A stretch of DNA of 64,000 nt from Porphyromonas sp. oral taxon 275 (GTDB lineage Bacteria; Bacteroidota; Bacteroidia; Bacteroidales; Porphyromonadaceae), in contig NZ_CP072333.1 in assembly GCF_018127745.1 (NCBI RefSeq), positions 124,001 through 188,000 of the forward strand, in the 5' to 3' direction. The position numbers and the translations under genes were made by a program. This document shows, piece after piece, positions 62,331 to 64,000 of this stretch; position 1 is the stretch's first letter; each line of letters begins with the position of its first letter. The notes below the pieces were generated by a model. That model saw only the letters and a program-made list of their open reading frames with translations. It searched no databases and was not told where the DNA came from.

Positions 62331-62545
62331 CGTGAGGGATATCGGTGGGGCGGCTGAGGGACATCCGTGGCGGCCGTGAGTGACGTCAGTCGGGCGGCTG
62401 AGGGATATCCCTCAGAAAGGCTCAGTGATAAGGGGGAGCTAGCTTCGCGGCAAGGTGTAGCCAGCTCAGAGACTAGGGGCGGCGAGCTTAGCACTTGGAG
62501 GCCGCGAGTTTAGTGCTTGGAGGGCAGCTAGCTTCGCGCCTTGGG
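62331..62545. repeat. 22-bp-period array with GATATC core (array A6)
   Basis: Core centres GATATC (62338), GACATC (62360), GACGTC (62382) and GATATC (62404), exactly 22 bp apart. After the core, a GATAAGG unit (62427) and further units follow, including GAGCTTAGC at 62484 and GAGTTTAGT at 62506, 22 bp apart. The succession core then GATAAGG equals that of array A3. The gap 62165-62709 also holds the mcrB -7 element and a terminator, with no other gene. Confidence 0.85.
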
Positions 62546-62614
62546 GGAGGGGGCGGGGAGCTAAGGCCCAGCGGCGGGGTGGAAAGGTCTAGCGGCGACA
62601 AGGGGACTAAAGGA

Positions 62615-62650
62615 CGAGCGCCCCTCCAGCATCGGGCTGGAGGGGCGCTC
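62615..62650 (-). terminator. Terminator after the M16 peptidase gene
   Basis: A perfect 16-bp stem (62615-62630 with 62635-62650, 4-nt loop) lies 60 bp beyond the stop; the tail is short (TCCTTTAG). Confidence 0.75.
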
Positions 62651-62709
62651 GCGTCGGAAGTGCTGTGCGGCGTGGGCCTAGGGGCTAGGCTGCGGCGCTA
62701 GAGGGAAGG

Positions 62710-64000
62710 CTACTTCTTAGGCTCGATGGACTTGAAGTAGATGGTGATGCGGTCCTTAGCCTCTATGAGCTGCTTGGCCAGAGCCTGCACCTCGGCGGGC
62801 GTGATGCTCTTGCGCACCTGGTCGAAGTCCGTCACGAGGTCCAGTCCTTGGCCGTAGTAGTGGTTGAGCTGACTGAGCCAGTAGCCATTGCGGCGCAGGC
62901 TCTCGCTGTGCTCCTTCTCCATGTTCTTGATCGCCTTGTCGAAGTAGTCCTGGCTGGGACCGTTCTTGGCGATGTCCTCAAGCCCGTGGAAGACGAGCGC
63001 GTTGAGCTTCTCTACCTTGGTGGGCTCGGTCTGGAACTGGACCGTCATCGAGTAGTAGGGCTGAGGGTAGCGGCCTAGCGAGACATTGGCGCTGACGCCG
63101 TAGGTGCCGCCCTCGTCCTCGCGGATCGTCTTCGTGTAGAGCTGGTCGAGGATAGAGGAGAGCGTGGAGGCGATGAGGATACCCTTATGGCTGTAGGTGC
63201 TGGGCGCCGAGAGGGAGTTCACCGCGATGCCCGTGGGGGTAGCCATCTCCTTACTGTAGAGCTTGGTGTGCGTGCCGGGGATCGCTCTGACGACCTTATC
63301 GTAGGGCGCCTTGTGCTGCACCCCCTTCTTGACGGGGAGCGAAGCGATGTAGCGCTCTACCAGCGGACGGAGGGTAGCCTCGTCGATATTCCCTATAAAG
63401 TAGTAGGTGAAGCCCTCAGCCGTAGCGAAGCGGCTGTGGTGGAGCTTGAGCACACGCTCGTAGTTGGCCTCCTTGACCTCTGCCTCGGTGAGCGGATAGC
63501 GCTCGGGGCTCTTGGGATAGAGGAAGCGGGAGATGGAGTCACCGAGGGAGGAGAGGGGATTGGCCTTAGCTGCCTGCAGGCCTGCGAGGGTCTGCTCCTG
63601 CCAGGTCTTGAAGGCCTCCTGATCGGCGCGAGGTGCGGTGATCGAGAGGTAGAGCAGCTGGAGCATGGTCTCGAGGTCCTCCTTGGAGCTGGAGCCACTG
63701 ATGTCGTCGTAGAGGTTGGAGACGTTCGTCGAGACGGAGGCGATGCGGCCGGCCAGAGCCTTGCCGAGGGCCGTGACGTCGAACTTCCCAAGGCCTCCGA
63801 GGTCGGAGAGCTGGTTCAGCAGCTTCTTGTCCAGCGGGCTGGCCGTCATCGAGAGGCTACCGCCACCGCGCTGGGCGCTCATCAGGATCTCGTCCTCCTT
63901 ATAGTCGGTCTTCTTCAGGACGACGCGTACGCCATTGCTCAGCGTCCAGATGGTGGAGCCGTACTTCTGGTCCTTCAGCTCCTTGACGACCTTGCCCTTC
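62710..64000 (-). CDS. M16 (insulinase-like) peptidase, C-terminal half
   Basis: Partial gene that runs off the right edge; the frame is open from 64000 to the stop at 62710 (about 429 residues visible). The visible start, WTLSNGVRVVLKKTDYKEDEILMSAQRGGGS, is the junction into the third repeat domain of two-part M16 proteases such as PqqL. TYYFIGNIDEATLRPLVERYIASLP and TYGVSANVSLGRYPQPYYSMTVQFQTEP are the paired M16 core strands. The zinc site HxxEH lies in the N-terminal half, outside the window. In Bacteroidota these are periplasmic proteases of about 940 residues. Confidence 0.92.
   Translation of the reverse strand, partial: KGKVVKELKDQKYGSTIWTLSNGVRVVLKKTDYKEDEILMSAQRGGGSLSMTASPLDKKLLNQLSDLGGLGKFDVTALGKALAGRIASVSTNVSNLYDDISGSSSKEDLETMLQLLYLSITAPRADQEAFKTWQEQTLAGLQAAKANPLSSLGDSISRFLYPKSPERYPLTEAEVKEANYERVLKLHHSRFATAEGFTYYFIGNIDEATLRPLVERYIASLPVKKGVQHKAPYDKVVRAIPGTHTKLYSKEMATPTGIAVNSLSAPSTYSHKGILIASTLSSILDQLYTKTIREDEGGTYGVSANVSLGRYPQPYYSMTVQFQTEPTKVEKLNALVFHGLEDIAKNGPSQDYFDKAIKNMEKEHSESLRRNGYWLSQLNHYYGQGLDLVTDFDQVRKSITPAEVQALAKQLIEAKDRITIYFKSIEPKK

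Noticed and set aside
62165..62494. N-terminal extension of mcrB by 110 codons
   Set aside because: It translates the 22-bp repeat array, lies upstream of a perfect TAnnTTTG element, and has no McrB-like sequence.

Overview
The window is from a GC-rich Bacteroidota genome, most likely a Porphyromonas-like member of Bacteroidales. Evidence: repeated promoters of the Bacteroidota form (-33 TTTG, about 20 nt, -7 TAnnTTTG), a 1100-residue SecA with a C-terminal zinc motif, a PF14905-type outer-membrane protein, DUF3276, a DUF6242/DUF6089/uppS/bamA/two-ompH cluster, and a MutA/MutB methylmalonyl-CoA mutase pair. The species cannot be named from the sequence. I saw no rRNA, tRNA, insertion sequence or CRISPR array.

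Layout. 1-4.7 kb: end of a degenerate alkaline-phosphatase-fold protein, then secA. 5.3-8.1 kb: lutABC lactate-oxidation operon. 8.3-11.8 kb (minus): PF14905 outer-membrane protein and YeiH-type transporter. 12.5-17.1 kb (minus): DUF3276 protein, membrane protein, mtaB, glycosyltransferase, rarA. 17.8-23.7 kb (minus): complete RND efflux operon (TolC, adaptor, pump) ending in a small PII-like gene. 24.2-31.5 kb (plus): PpiD-like foldase, rlmN, recF with a DUF721 gene, DUF421 protein, HtrA protease. 32.1-35.1 kb: ychF-mnmG. 35.4-42.3 kb (minus): outer-membrane biogenesis cluster (DUF6242, DUF6089, uppS, bamA, two Skp/OmpH chaperones). 43-50.6 kb (minus): TonB-domain protein, acyltransferase, and a surface-polysaccharide operon (GT2, Wzy-like polymerase, twin GT4 genes, another GT). 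50.8-53 kb: OmpA-family protein and lipoprotein. 53.2-57.3 kb: methylmalonyl-CoA mutase. 57.6 kb: rpsU. 58.4-62.2 kb: unknown genes next to McrBC. The right edge cuts an M16 peptidase.

Cell envelope work dominates: protein export and folding (SecA, PpiD, HtrA, Skp, BamA), lipid carrier (UppS), polysaccharide assembly, efflux and OmpA.

The most unusual content lies between genes. At least nine intergenic arrays are built from units spaced 22 bp apart. Six have four units centred on GATATC-like palindromes, and three have five AT-rich TTATAT units; some are flanked by CTTATCC-type units in the same phase. Two of the AT-rich arrays share one composite plan, including a 20-bp and a 24-bp step at the same places, so they look like diverged copies of one dispersed element. 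A second repeat family occurs as an inverted pair (4.9 kb and 17.6 kb). A 128-nt stretch at 42.5 kb can fold into a compact three-way junction and may be a structured RNA.
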